Shown in pieces: positions 9,437 through 18,434 of a DNA stretch of 64,000 nt (position 1 is the stretch's first letter; the number at the start of each line of letters is the position of its first letter). The position numbers and the translations under genes are program-made. Origin of the DNA: Flavobacterium glycines (GTDB taxonomy: Bacteria > Bacteroidota > Bacteroidia > Flavobacteriales > Flavobacteriaceae); contig NZ_FNEO01000001.1 of NCBI RefSeq assembly GCF_900100165.1, positions 1,922,001-1,986,000 of the forward strand. The letters are read 5' to 3'. A model generated the notes under the pieces. It made no database searches. It worked only from the letters and a program-made list of their open reading frames with translations, and had not been told where the DNA came from.

Positions 9437-9515
9437 TTTTTTAGATTTAAAATGGTATTATAAAGGTATAACTCGTTTTTGAATCTAAAATAAAGTGATG
9501 TTAATTTTTAATTAT

Positions 9516-11345
9516 TTATTCAAAAGATTGCATGGAAACTAATTTATTATAAGTGCCATTTAAAGCGATTAATTCTTCGTGTGTACCTTGTTCAACAATT
9601 TTTCCTTTTTGCATTACAACAATCAAATCGGCTTTTTGAATGGTGGAAAGACGGTGTGCAATTACAATAGAAGTACGGTTTTGCATCATGTTTTCAAGTG
9701 CCAGTTGAACAAATTTTTCGCTTTCTGTATCTAATGCTGAAGTTGCTTCGTCCAAAATCATGATTGGAGGGTTTTTTAAAACGGCACGGGCAATTGACAA
9801 ACGCTGTTTTTGACCTCCTGATAGTTTATTTCCGCTGTCGCCCACATTAGTGTAGATTCCTTCAGGTAAATCTTTTATAAATTCATATGCATTAGCAATT
9901 TTTAAAGCTTCGATTACCTCTTCGTCAGTGGCATCGGGCTTTCCTAAAGCAATGTTAGCTTTGATGGTGTCGTTAAACAAAATGGAATCCTGAGTGACTA
10001 ATCCCATTAAGCCTCTCAGTGATTTTAATTTAATGTCTTTGATATTAACTCCATCCATGGTGATTTTACCTTCGTTAACATCATAAAAACGGGTCAGTAA
10101 ATTTGCAATCGTACTTTTTCCGGAACCAGATTGCCCTACTAATGCAACAGTTTTTCCTTTTGGGATTTCCAGCGTGAAATTGTTCAGTACATTTTCTTTT
10201 TTGTATCTGAAATTGATGTTTTCCAATTTGATAGATTGTTCGAAATTATCTTTTTCAACTGCATTTACTTCGTCAACAATAGTGTTTTCTTGTTCCATTA
10301 AGGTAAAGACTCTTTCGGCGGCAGCTAATCCTGATTTTACCTGATAAGAAGCTCTGGAAACTGCTTTAGCGGGAGTTAAAATAGTGTAGGCAAGAGCAAT
10401 ATAGGTAATAAAAGTTGCTGAAGTAATAGAATGTTCTTCTACAACAAGTTGGGCGCCAAACCATAACAGGATAGAAATAGTAACAATTCCTAAAAATTCA
10501 CTCATAGGAGAAGCTAAGTTGTTTTTGTTACCAATGCTATTCGAAAGATGCAAAAGACGATCAATAGAGTTATTGAATTTTCCGATAAAAGATTCTTCGG
10601 CATTATAGCCTTTAACTACTTTCAGTCCACCCAGAGTTTCGTCTAAAATAGAAATAAAAATACCATTTTCGTTTTGAGCTTTTATTGATTTAGCTTTCAG
10701 GTTTTTTCCAATTTTAGAAATAATAACACCAGCAATTGGAATAAATACCAAAACAAATAAAGAAAGTGTTGGACTAATGATAAACATCGTTGCAATAGAA
10801 AAAACAATGGTCAGCGGTTCTCTGACTACTAATTCTAAAACCTGAAAAAAGGAGTTTTGAACATCATTAATATCACCCAGCATACGAGCCATCACATCTC
10901 CTTTTTTCTTTTCTGAATAATATGAAATTGGCAGGTTTATAATTTTTGCGTACAGATTTTTTCTTAAATCTCTAAGAACACCGGTTCTTAAACGGGTAAC
11001 GTGGTAAGAAGCAAAGTAATTAGTTATGTTTTTTAATAAGGCTGTTATAATGATAATTGAAATAACAAAAAGCAACATAATTTTAAAACCGTAAACCTCG
11101 GTAAGTGTTGTCATTTTGTAATTCAGGAAATCTCCTGTGTATTTTTTAAGACTTCCAATTCCTTCGTATTGAGGTTCTTTGTATAACTTTTGATCAATTC
11201 CAAAAAGGACATTCAGTGTAGGTATCATTGATACCATCAGCAAAGTGGAAAACAATGCATAGAATATATTAAAAAACACATTTAAATAAATGTGTTTTTT
11301 GTAATTTGAAACAAAAGGAATTAGTTTTTTTATGTTGATATCCAT
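9516..11345 (-). CDS. ABC transporter, fused permease-ATPase (MsbA-like exporter)
   Basis: This 609-aa half-transporter has an N-terminal membrane domain with about six helices (residues 10-330) and a C-terminal nucleotide-binding domain. Walker A Gly-Gln-Ser-Gly-Ser-Gly-Lys-Ser-Thr lies near 403, the signature Leu-Ser-Gly-Gly-Gln-Lys-Gln-Arg near 507, and Walker B Met-Ile-Leu-Asp-Glu-Ala-Thr near 528. It resembles MsbA-type lipid A or lipid exporters. The substrate cannot be read from sequence. Its ATG overlaps the stop codon of the phosphohexomutase by one base (TAATG), so the two are translationally coupled. Confidence 0.9.
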   Translation of the reverse strand: MDINIKKLIPFVSNYKKHIYLNVFFNIFYALFSTLLMVSMIPTLNVLFGIDQKLYKEPQYEGIGSLKKYTGDFLNYKMTTLTEVYGFKIMLLFVISIIIITALLKNITNYFASYHVTRLRTGVLRDLRKNLYAKIINLPISYYSEKKKGDVMARMLGDINDVQNSFFQVLELVVREPLTIVFSIATMFIISPTLSLFVLVFIPIAGVIISKIGKNLKAKSIKAQNENGIFISILDETLGGLKVVKGYNAEESFIGKFNNSIDRLLHLSNSIGNKNNLASPMSEFLGIVTISILLWFGAQLVVEEHSITSATFITYIALAYTILTPAKAVSRASYQVKSGLAAAERVFTLMEQENTIVDEVNAVEKDNFEQSIKLENINFRYKKENVLNNFTLEIPKGKTVALVGQSGSGKSTIANLLTRFYDVNEGKITMDGVNIKDIKLKSLRGLMGLVTQDSILFNDTIKANIALGKPDATDEEVIEALKIANAYEFIKDLPEGIYTNVGDSGNKLSGGQKQRLSIARAVLKNPPIMILDEATSALDTESEKFVQLALENMMQNRTSIVIAHRLSTIQKADLIVVMQKGKIVEQGTHEELIALNGTYNKLVSMQSFE

Positions 11346-13072
11346 TATTTTAATTGCATTTCAGAAATTATAGCAGCAATTTTTTGATCTAAATAAGCTT
11401 CTACTTCGTTAAAGTTTTCTACAGCATCCAGTTCAGTGTTTACGCTGATGTAGAATTTAATTTTTGGTTCTGTTCCACTTGGTCTGGCACAAATTTTAGA
11501 ACCATCTTCAGTGTAATAAATCAATACGTTTGATTTTGGCATATCCATTACTGACTCGGAACCATCAAGTAAGTTTTTAGCAATTGATGAATCGTAATCT
11601 TCAATCATAACCACGCGTTGACCGTTGATTTCTTTTAATGGATTTTCTCTTAAATCAATCATCATCTGATTGATTTCCTGTAGGCCTTCCATTCCTTTTT
11701 TAGTCAATGAAACTAAATATTCTTTGTAGAATCCATGATCAACATACAGGTTTAGTAATTCTTTGTAAACCGTACTGCCGTTAGCTTTTGCCTGAGCGGC
11801 AACTTCGCAAATTAATAAAGTAGCTGCAACTGCATCTTTATCACGAACTGCATCGCCAACCATGTATCCAAAACTTTCTTCTCCACCACCAATGAATTGT
11901 AGTTCAGGGAAATCTTTAATCATTTTGGCGATCCATTTGAATCCGGTTAATCCCACTTTAAACTGAACACCATAAGCTGAAGCCAGTTCCATAATCATAG
12001 GAGTGGAAACAATAGTAGATCCTACAAATTGTTTTCCGTTGATTTTGCCTGCTTTTTTCCATTTTTCCAATAAAAAGGCAGTCATTAAAATCATGGTTTG
12101 GTTTCCGTTCAACAAAGTCATTTTGCCTTCGTTGTTTCTAACGGCAATTCCTAAACGGTCACAATCCGGATCCGTACCAATCACGATATCAGCGTTGGTT
12201 TTATCTGCAAGTTCCAGCGCTAAGGTTAACGCTTCCGGTTCTTCCGGATTAGGTGATTTTACAGTTGGGAAATCTCCGTTTGGAACTTCTTGTTCTTTAA
12301 CAATTTGTACGTTTTTGTAACCCGCCTGAGCCAGAGTTTCAGGAGTAACAGTAATCGAGGTTCCATGTAATGAAGTGAAAACAATGTTTAGATTGTCTTT
12401 TGCTTCTTGTGGTGTGTTAAAACTTGCGTTTTCTACTGTTGATTTGATAAATGCCTCATCAATATCTTTGTCTATATATTGAATCAAATCTTCATTTGCG
12501 TCAAATTTGATTTCGTTATAATTTAATTTTTCGATAGCATTGATAATTGCTTCGTCTTCCGGTGGAACAATTTGTCCGCCGTCTTGCCAGTACACTTTAT
12601 ATCCGTTGTATTCCGGTGGATTGTGCGAAGCAGTTAGTACAATTCCGCATTGGCAACCAAGATGTCTCAATGCAAATGATAATTCCGGTGTTGGTCTTAA
12701 ATCAGAGAATAAATATACCTGAATCCCATTGGCAGAAAAAACATCAGCCACCACTTTAGCCAGTGATTTACTGTTATGGCGACAATCAAAAGCAATAACC
12801 GCTTTTATAGGTTGGTCAGGAAAAACAGATTTTAGATAGTTTGAAAGTCCTTGTGTGCTTTTTCCAAGTGTGTATTTGTTGATTCGGTTGTTTCCTACTC
12901 CCATAATCCCCCGCATTCCACCTGTTCCAAACTCAAGATTTTTGTAGAAACTTTCTTCAACTTCTTTAGGTGAAGTAGCTACTAATTTGTTAAGTGCTTC
13001 TTGGGTTGTAGCATCAAATATAGGGCTTTGCCATTCTTTAACAGCATCTAAAATGTTTTGTTTCAATTCCAT
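11345..13072 (-). CDS. Phosphoglucomutase/phosphomannomutase (alpha-D-phosphohexomutase)
   Basis: It interconverts hexose 1- and 6-phosphates, feeding sugar nucleotides for envelope polysaccharides. All four family loops are visible in its 575 aa: the phosphoserine loop Thr-Ala-Ser-His-Asn-Pro (S149), the Mg loop Asp-Pro-Asp-Cys-Asp-Arg (D301, D303, D305), the sugar loop Gly-Gly-Glu-Glu-Ser-Phe-Gly (398-402) and the phosphate loop Arg-Pro-Ser-Gly-Thr-Glu-Pro-Lys near the C-terminus. Length fits the PGM2-like subfamily. Phosphoglucomutase versus phosphomannomutase cannot be settled from motifs. It is the first gene before the ABC exporter. Confidence 0.92.
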   Translation of the reverse strand: MELKQNILDAVKEWQSPIFDATTQEALNKLVATSPKEVEESFYKNLEFGTGGMRGIMGVGNNRINKYTLGKSTQGLSNYLKSVFPDQPIKAVIAFDCRHNSKSLAKVVADVFSANGIQVYLFSDLRPTPELSFALRHLGCQCGIVLTASHNPPEYNGYKVYWQDGGQIVPPEDEAIINAIEKLNYNEIKFDANEDLIQYIDKDIDEAFIKSTVENASFNTPQEAKDNLNIVFTSLHGTSITVTPETLAQAGYKNVQIVKEQEVPNGDFPTVKSPNPEEPEALTLALELADKTNADIVIGTDPDCDRLGIAVRNNEGKMTLLNGNQTMILMTAFLLEKWKKAGKINGKQFVGSTIVSTPMIMELASAYGVQFKVGLTGFKWIAKMIKDFPELQFIGGGEESFGYMVGDAVRDKDAVAATLLICEVAAQAKANGSTVYKELLNLYVDHGFYKEYLVSLTKKGMEGLQEINQMMIDLRENPLKEINGQRVVMIEDYDSSIAKNLLDGSESVMDMPKSNVLIYYTEDGSKICARPSGTEPKIKFYISVNTELDAVENFNEVEAYLDQKIAAIISEMQLK

Positions 13073-13169
13073 TTTTGTCGCGTTTTTTAGATTCTAGTTT
13101 TTATAATAGGTTGTTTTTAGTCTTTGTGAAATTTGATTTTTTTATAGTTTCAATCGAAATTTAGTAAAT

Positions 13170-13195
13170 AAATAGTTTGTTTCAACAAACTATTT
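13170..13195 (-). terminator. Hairpin downstream of the glycosyltransferase gene
   Basis: AAATAGTTTG pairs with CAAACTATTT around the loop TTTCAA, just after the stop of the gene at 13200. There is no long T run on the minus strand, so termination strength is uncertain. Confidence 0.4.
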
Positions 13196-13199
13196 GTAA

Positions 13200-14159
13200 T
13201 TACAGAAAATTAATTTCGTTGGAAATTTTATATCGCTCTTCGTTGTGTTTTGTGCGCAAAATAATTTCGCCTAAAAAACCGGCTAAAAATAATTGTGTGC
13301 CTAATATCATTGTAGTTAAGGCAATGTAAAACCAAGGGTTGTTTGTTACTAAACTGTAAGGCATGTTGTTGTACATATGATATAGTTTGGAAAAACCAAT
13401 ATATCCTGCCAGTAAAAAACCAATGATGAACATTAAAGAGCCAATGGCTCCAAATAAGTGCATGGGTCTTTTTCCAAATCGGGACAGGAACCAAATGGTT
13501 ATTAAATCAAGGAAACCATTGATGAAACGTTCCATTCCAAATTTAGTCTCACCGTATTTTCTGGCCTGATGTTGCACTACTTTTTCACCAATTTTTCCAA
13601 ATCCGGCATTTTTTGCCAAAACCGGAATGTATCGGTGCATTTCGCCTGAAACTTCGATGTTTTTTACTACTACATTTCGGTAAGCTTTTAATCCGCAATT
13701 AAAATCATTCAATTCAACTCCCGAAGTTTTTCGGGCGGCCCAGTTGAATAATTTAGAAGGAAGATTTTTGGCTACAACTGAGTCGTAACGTTTCTTTTTC
13801 CATCCGGAAACCAAGTCGAAATTTTGAGCGGTAATCATTTTGTATAATTCCGGAATTTCTTCAGGGCTATCTTGCAAGTCGGCGTCCATGGTGATGATAA
13901 CATCTCCCTGAGCTTTTGCAAAACCGGCATGTAAAGCCTGTGATTTTCCGAAATTTTTCATAAATCGGATTCCTTTTACATGAGCGTTTTCGGCAGCAAA
14001 GCCTTGAATGATAGACCATGAATCATCTGTACTTCCGTCATCTAAAAAAATGACTTCATAAGAATAATGGTTTTCCTGCATTACTTTAATAATCCAGCTG
14101 TAAAGTTCTTTCAGTGATTCTTCTTCGTTAAGAAGTGGTATTAGTATGGATAAATTCAT
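13200..14159 (-). CDS. Family 2 glycosyltransferase with C-terminal membrane helices (DPM1/GtrB-like)
   Basis: This 319-aa protein starts with a GT-A fold: Leu-Asp-Asp-Gly-Ser-Thr-Asp-Asp (D40, D41), then the metal-binding Asp-Ala-Asp at 92-94 followed by Leu-Gln-Asp-Ser-Pro-Glu. Two hydrophobic helices follow (about 232-256 and 275-300). This is the layout of enzymes that move a sugar from a nucleotide to polyprenyl phosphate at the inner face of the membrane (GtrB, ArnC, DPM1). The acceptor and sugar are unknown. It begins two bases after the stop codon of the DUF4199 gene, so they form an operon. Confidence 0.88.
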   Translation of the reverse strand: MNLSILIPLLNEEESLKELYSWIIKVMQENHYSYEVIFLDDGSTDDSWSIIQGFAAENAHVKGIRFMKNFGKSQALHAGFAKAQGDVIITMDADLQDSPEEIPELYKMITAQNFDLVSGWKKKRYDSVVAKNLPSKLFNWAARKTSGVELNDFNCGLKAYRNVVVKNIEVSGEMHRYIPVLAKNAGFGKIGEKVVQHQARKYGETKFGMERFINGFLDLITIWFLSRFGKRPMHLFGAIGSLMFIIGFLLAGYIGFSKLYHMYNNMPYSLVTNNPWFYIALTTMILGTQLFLAGFLGEIILRTKHNEERYKISNEINFL

Positions 14160-14161
14160 TT

Positions 14162-14683
14162 TTATTTTGTGTTTCTAAAAAAAGCCGCTACAACTAAACC
14201 GATGATACTGTCTCTTAGTAAATATTTTAAAGATCCAGATAAAATTTCGGTAATAGCAAATGGATTATAGTTTTTAGATAATTGAATTGCATTTGCTATA
14301 TCTTTTTGTGAAGCATTATTTAATTTTAGAGTGTTTATGTTAAAATCGATTATCATTTTTTTGATAGCTTCTGCGATTTCCGGAGAGATTAATAAATTGG
14401 TTATTATAATCAACCCCAGAGCAATTAAGGCGTGAGCAGTTAAAATAGTAATGAAATAAGCTGAGAATGTGGTTCTGAAATTAATTTTACCATTTGAAAG
14501 GGATTTTACTTTTAGAACAGAAAAAATACCACAAGCTATAAATAGGAGTAGGAAAAAGAATCCGATTCCTATATTTGAAATTAATGAGTTGTTGTAAAAA
14601 TAAATGTAAGCATTTAAAAAGGTTAATAGCGTTCCTAAAATTAAGCCGTTTTTTGCAGCTGTCTTTTTTACAAAGTCGTTCAT
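14162..14683 (-). CDS. DUF4199 membrane protein
   Basis: This 173-aa protein has four hydrophobic stretches (about 13-31, 36-58, 72-97 and 145-167) and matches the DUF4199 pattern common in Bacteroidota. Function is unknown. It overlaps nothing but is tightly spaced (two bases) before the GT2 gene, and this pair recurs in flavobacteria to my knowledge. A -7 match TATATTTG lies on the minus strand at 14716-14709, about 25 bases before the ATG. It is divergent from rpmE2. Confidence 0.75.
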   Translation of the reverse strand: MNDFVKKTAAKNGLILGTLLTFLNAYIYFYNNSLISNIGIGFFFLLLFIACGIFSVLKVKSLSNGKINFRTTFSAYFITILTAHALIALGLIIITNLLISPEIAEAIKKMIIDFNINTLKLNNASQKDIANAIQLSKNYNPFAITEILSGSLKYLLRDSIIGLVVAAFFRNTK

Positions 14684-14784
14684 TAATCTAATTTTAATTT
14701 TGAAGCAACAAATATAGTAAATCCCTGTATACTGAAGAGTAAAAAACTGTTTTTAGCTGTTTATATAAAAAAAAGAAATAAAGA

Positions 14785-14814
14785 TTTGTTTATTGAAAAA
14801 TAATTGTATTTTTG
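14785..14814 (+). promoter_or_regulatory. Promoter of rpmE2
   Basis: TTTG (14785-14788), 18 bases, then TATTTTTG (14807-14814) is a full match to the Bacteroidota consensus. It predicts a 5' leader of roughly 100 nt, long for this window. Confidence 0.75.
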
Positions 14815-14819
14815 CATCC

Positions 14820-14919
14820 TCAAAATAATATATAATAAAAAGTTATAATTAGTTTATACCTTTTCTGAAAAGGAAAGCTTCAAAATGAGTTATAACCAAA
14901 CAAATAAAAAAGATTCAAG
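14820..14919 (+). promoter_or_regulatory. rpmE2 5' leader with hairpin, possible autoregulatory element
   Basis: The leader between the predicted start and the ATG contains CCTTTT-CTG-AAAAGG (14859-14873) and two GTTATAA copies at about 14841 and 14890. Ribosomal protein leaders often bind their own product. No known leader family is recognised here, so this is only a candidate. Confidence 0.3.
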
Positions 14920-15171
14920 ATGAAAAAAGGTGTACACCCAGAAAATTACAGATTAGTTGCTTTTAAAGACATGTCTAATGACGACGTTTTTATCACTAAA
15001 TCAACAGCAGAAACTAAAGAAACAATTGTACACGAAGGTGTAGAATATCCAGTTGTAAAAATGGAGATCTCTAGAACTTCTCACCCTTTTTACACAGGTA
15101 AATCTAAACTTATCGATACTGCAGGACGTATTGATAAATTCAAAACTAAATACGCTAAACACATTAAATAA
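14920..15171 (+). CDS. rpmE2: 50S ribosomal protein L31 type B
   Basis: This 83-aa protein begins [11 protein letters not shown]. It has the type B features: no zinc-binding cysteines, and the longer central segment with Ser-His-Pro-Phe-Tyr-Thr-Gly near residue 54. It is part of the large subunit near the subunit bridge. It has its own promoter and terminator. No zinc-type L31 gene is in the window, so whether it is the only L31 cannot be told. Confidence 0.95.
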   Translation: MKKGVHPENYRLVAFKDMSNDDVFITKSTAETKETIVHEGVEYPVVKMEISRTSHPFYTGKSKLIDTAGRIDKFKTKYAKHIK

Positions 15172-15198
15172 TTTTAATTTGTTTTTAAATAATAGATT

Positions 15199-15226
15199 AA
15201 GCCTTCCTTTTGGAAGGCTTTTTTGT
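15199..15226 (+). terminator. Terminator after rpmE2
   Basis: AAGCCTTCC (15199-15207) pairs with GGAAGGCTT (15212-15220) and leads into a T tract. Confidence 0.85.
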
Positions 15227-15256
15227 TTTTATCTCTTTGAAAACTTTGTAACTTTG
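15222..15256 (+). promoter_or_regulatory. Promoter of the GlmU-like gene
   Basis: TAACTTTG (15249-15256) matches the -7 element. TTTG at 15222-15225 is 23 bases upstream, the long end of the allowed spacing. The leader would be about 40 nt. Confidence 0.55.
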
Positions 15257-15302
15257 GCAACGGGTTTTTGTAGGAAACCGCAATTAATAAAAAGAAAACT
15301 TT

Positions 15303-16478
15303 ATGAATTATATACTTTTTGATGGTCCGGCCCGTAACGCTTTGTTGCCATTTACTTTTACACGCCCCGTAGCGGATATTTTGATTGGAATTATGACTAT
15401 TCGCCAAAAATGGGAAAGGTATTTGGGGTCTACGATTACTACTTTGACTGAGGAATATTTATCTGAAAAGTATCCAATGGTGGAGTTAGAGGAAAATGTA
15501 ATGATTAATGCTTCTTTTTTGCCAAATGATATTTTAGCTGAAATGATTTCTAATTTAGAATCCAATCAGGCGATTTTTAAAGGAGAAGAAGTGATTGCTT
15601 TTTTTACTAATGACAGTCAGGAAGAAGTGGATTTTGATAATTACGAAATTATCGAATACAATGAGGATTGTTTGACGGTGATGAATACCTGGGATATTTT
15701 TTCTAAAAATGGAGCTGCAATTCGCGAAGATTTTGAATTTTTGACAGAAGACAGAAAATCACAGCCAATTCCTCAAAGTGTAAATGTTATTGCGCCGGAA
15801 AATGTTTTTATTGAAGAAGGTGCAAAGTTGGAATATGTGACTTTGAATGCTTCTACCGGACCTATATATATTGCTAAAGATGCTGAAATTATGGAGGGCT
15901 CTGTGATTCGTGGTCCTTTTGCATTGTGTGAGGGGGCGGTGGTTAAAATGAGTGCTAAAATTTATGGGCCAACAACGGTGGGGCCTTATTCGAAAATAGG
16001 TGGAGAAGTAAATAATTCGGTATTGTTTGGTTATTCTAATAAAGGGCATGATGGTTTTTTAGGAAATTCGGTTTTAGGTGAGTGGTGCAACATTGGTGCA
16101 GATAGTAATAATTCGAATTTGAAAAACAACTATGACGAAGTGCGATTGTGGAGTTACGAAACCGAAGGTTTTGCTAAAACGGGATTGCAGTTTTGTGGTT
16201 TGATGATGGGGGATCACAGTAAATGTGGAATTAATACGATGTTTAATACCGGGACAGTTGTTGGGGTGAGTTCAAATATTTTCGGAAGTGGTTTTCCTCG
16301 TAATTTTGTTCCGAGTTTTTCCTGGGGTGGTGCCGCAGGATTTACTACTTATGTGACTAAAAAAGCTTTTGAAACAGCTAAGTTGGTTATGGGAAGAAGA
16401 AATATTGAGTTTGATGAAAAAGAAGCTGCTATTTTAGAGCATGTTTTTGAGGAAACTAAAAAATGGAGAAAAGAATAG
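15303..16478 (+). CDS. Alternative GlmU-family sugar nucleotidyltransferase/acetyltransferase
   Basis: This 391-aa protein starts with a short nucleotidyltransferase-like region (Leu-Pro-Phe-Thr-Phe-Thr-Arg-Pro-Val-Ala-Asp). Its C-terminal two thirds form a left-handed beta-helix of hexapeptide repeats (about 170-360). Bacteroidota carry this shortened GlmU version in place of the standard 450-aa enzyme. The expected role is making UDP-GlcNAc for peptidoglycan and LPS. The typical GlmU N-terminal Gly-X-Gly-Thr-Arg-Met loop is absent, so substrate choice is not proved by sequence. Confidence 0.8.
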   Translation: MNYILFDGPARNALLPFTFTRPVADILIGIMTIRQKWERYLGSTITTLTEEYLSEKYPMVELEENVMINASFLPNDILAEMISNLESNQAIFKGEEVIAFFTNDSQEEVDFDNYEIIEYNEDCLTVMNTWDIFSKNGAAIREDFEFLTEDRKSQPIPQSVNVIAPENVFIEEGAKLEYVTLNASTGPIYIAKDAEIMEGSVIRGPFALCEGAVVKMSAKIYGPTTVGPYSKIGGEVNNSVLFGYSNKGHDGFLGNSVLGEWCNIGADSNNSNLKNNYDEVRLWSYETEGFAKTGLQFCGLMMGDHSKCGINTMFNTGTVVGVSSNIFGSGFPRNFVPSFSWGGAAGFTTYVTKKAFETAKLVMGRRNIEFDEKEAAILEHVFEETKKWRKE

Positions 16479-16505
16479 CTTAGTAGTGAAATTCAAAAAT
16501 AATTC

Positions 16506-16555
16506 AACCGCAGATTCGCAGATTTTTTAAATAGGTGAATCTGCGGTTTTTTTGT
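16506..16555 (+). terminator. Strong terminator after the GlmU-like gene
   Basis: AACCGCAGATTC (16506-16517) pairs perfectly with GAATCTGCGGTT (16537-16548), then seven or more T. The stem text (CGCAGATTCGCAGAT) resembles micro-repeats common between flavobacterial genes. Confidence 0.9.
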
Positions 16556-16577
16556 TTTTGAGAAAGAAAATTAACAA

Positions 16578-16607
16578 TTGTCTAATCACTTAATTAATTT
16601 ATCTTTG
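16578..16607 (+). promoter_or_regulatory. Promoter of the ABC-F gene
   Basis: TTG (16578-16580), 19 bases, TATCTTTG (16600-16607): full consensus. The leader of about 60 nt contains two direct copies of AACTTCTAACTT. Confidence 0.75.
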
Positions 16608-16631
16608 CACTTTTAAAATTATTGAGGGCAG

Positions 16632-16664
16632 AACTTCTAACTTTCACCCTCTAACTTCTAACTT
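16632..16664 (+). repeat. 12-bp direct repeat in the ABC-F leader
   Basis: AACTTCTAACTT occurs at 16632-16643 and 16653-16664, ending 6 bases before the start codon. It lies inside the predicted untranslated leader. Confidence 0.7.
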
Positions 16665-16670
16665 CAAACA

Positions 16671-18305
16671 ATGATTACAATTAACGATATATCGGTTCAA
16701 TTTGGTGGAACGACACTTTTTAGCGATGTTTCTTTTGCTATTAATGAAAATGATAAAATTGCCCTTATGGGTAAAAATGGTGCGGGAAAATCAACTTTGT
16801 TGAAAATTATAGCAGGAAATTCCAAGCCTTCAACAGGAAGTATTTCGGCACCAAAAGATGCTGTTGTGGCTTATTTGCCGCAGCATTTATTGACTACTGA
16901 CGGTGCTACGGTAATGGAAGAGGCTTCTAAGGCTTTTTCTGAAGTTTTTAAAATGAAAGCCGAGATTGATGAAATCAATGAGCAATTGACTATTCGTACC
17001 GATTACGAAAGTGACGATTATATGAAATTAATCGAGCGCGTTTCTGATTTAAGTGAGAAGTTCTACGCTATTGAAGAAGTAAATTATGAGGCAGAAGTAG
17101 AAAAAGTCCTGAAGGGATTGGGGTTTGTGAGTGAGGATTTTACACGTCAAACTTCGGAATTTTCAGGAGGATGGAGAATGCGAATTGAATTGGCTAAAAT
17201 TTTATTGCGTAAACCTGATTTAATTTTGCTGGATGAGCCTACGAACCACATGGATATTGAAAGTATTCAATGGTTGGAAGATTTCCTGATTAATTCGGCT
17301 AAGGCAGTTGTGGTGATTTCTCACGACAGGGCTTTTGTTGATAATATTACTAATCGTACTATTGAGGTTACGATGGGAAGAATTTATGATTATAAGGCGA
17401 AATATTCTCATTATTTAGAATTGCGTAAAGACCGTAGAATTCACCAACAAAAAGCATACGATGAGCAACAAAAAATGATTGCTGATAACAGAGCTTTTAT
17501 TGAACGTTTTAAAGGGACTTTTTCTAAGACCGATGCGGTTCAGTCGCGTGTTAGAATGCTTGAAAAATTAGAAATTGTTCAGGTAGATGAAGTAGATACT
17601 TCGGCTTTAAAACTGAAATTTCCACCTGCAGCGCGTTCAGGACAATATCCGGTTGTGGTTAAGGATTTGGCAAAATCTTATGGAGATCATGTGGTTTTTA
17701 AAGATGCTAATATCGTTATTGAAAGAGGGCAAAAAGTAGCTTTCGTGGGTAAAAATGGTGAGGGAAAATCAACGATGATTAAAGCTATCATGAAAGAAAT
17801 TGGAATTGATGGTGGTAGTGTTGAAATTGGGCATAATGCTCAAATTGGATATTTTGCACAAAATCAGGCGTCATTATTAGATGAAAATGCTACTATTTTT
17901 GAAACTATCGATGCGATTGCTGTTGGTGATATTAGAACTCAAATTAAAAATATTCTTGGAGCTTTTATGTTTCAGGGCGATGATATTACTAAGAAAGTAA
18001 AAGTGCTTTCCGGAGGAGAGAAAACACGTCTGGCAATGATTAAATTGTTGTTGGAACCGGTAAATTTATTGATTCTGGATGAGCCTTCAAATCACCTGGA
18101 TATGAAAACTAAGGATATTATTAAGGATGCATTACGTGATTTTGACGGAACTTTAATTTTGGTTTCTCACGACCGTGATTTCCTTGACGGACTGGCAACA
18201 AAAGTTTTCGAGTTTGGAAACAAAAGAGTGGTGGAACACTTTGAAGATATTACTGGTTTCTTAGCGCATAAGAAAATGGATAGTATGAAAGAGATAGAAA
18301 AATAA
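16671..18305 (+). CDS. ABC-F family ATPase (translation factor type)
   Basis: This 544-aa soluble protein has two ATP-binding cassettes and no membrane segments. Cassette 1 has Walker A Gly-Lys-Asn-Gly-Ala-Gly-Lys-Ser (35-42), signature Phe-Ser-Gly-Gly-Trp-Arg-Met-Arg and Walker B Leu-Asp-Glu-Pro-Thr-Asn-His. Cassette 2 has Gly-Lys-Asn-Gly-Glu-Gly-Lys-Ser, Leu-Ser-Gly-Gly-Glu-Lys-Thr-Arg and Leu-Asp-Glu-Pro-Ser-Asn-His. The linker between them is helical and charged, as in ABC-F proteins that act at the ribosomal E site (EttA, Uup, YbiT). Which subfamily is not clear; nothing specific points to antibiotic resistance. It is monocistronic with its own promoter and terminator. Confidence 0.9.
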   Translation: MITINDISVQFGGTTLFSDVSFAINENDKIALMGKNGAGKSTLLKIIAGNSKPSTGSISAPKDAVVAYLPQHLLTTDGATVMEEASKAFSEVFKMKAEIDEINEQLTIRTDYESDDYMKLIERVSDLSEKFYAIEEVNYEAEVEKVLKGLGFVSEDFTRQTSEFSGGWRMRIELAKILLRKPDLILLDEPTNHMDIESIQWLEDFLINSAKAVVVISHDRAFVDNITNRTIEVTMGRIYDYKAKYSHYLELRKDRRIHQQKAYDEQQKMIADNRAFIERFKGTFSKTDAVQSRVRMLEKLEIVQVDEVDTSALKLKFPPAARSGQYPVVVKDLAKSYGDHVVFKDANIVIERGQKVAFVGKNGEGKSTMIKAIMKEIGIDGGSVEIGHNAQIGYFAQNQASLLDENATIFETIDAIAVGDIRTQIKNILGAFMFQGDDITKKVKVLSGGEKTRLAMIKLLLEPVNLLILDEPSNHLDMKTKDIIKDALRDFDGTLILVSHDRDFLDGLATKVFEFGNKRVVEHFEDITGFLAHKKMDSMKEIEK

Positions 18306-18330
18306 TTTTTTCTGAAGTAAATTGTATAAA

Positions 18331-18358
18331 GGCACAAGTTGATTCTTGTGTCTTTTTT
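18331..18358 (+). terminator. Terminator after the ABC-F gene
   Basis: GGCACAAG (18331-18338) pairs with CTTGTGTC (18345-18352, one G-T pair) followed by six T. Confidence 0.8.
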
Positions 18359-18434
18359 ATTTTTTGTTTAAGTGATAAATGGTGAATTGAAACTTTAAAT
18401 TAGTATTTTGGTAATTTGAAATTTATTTTTTCCT

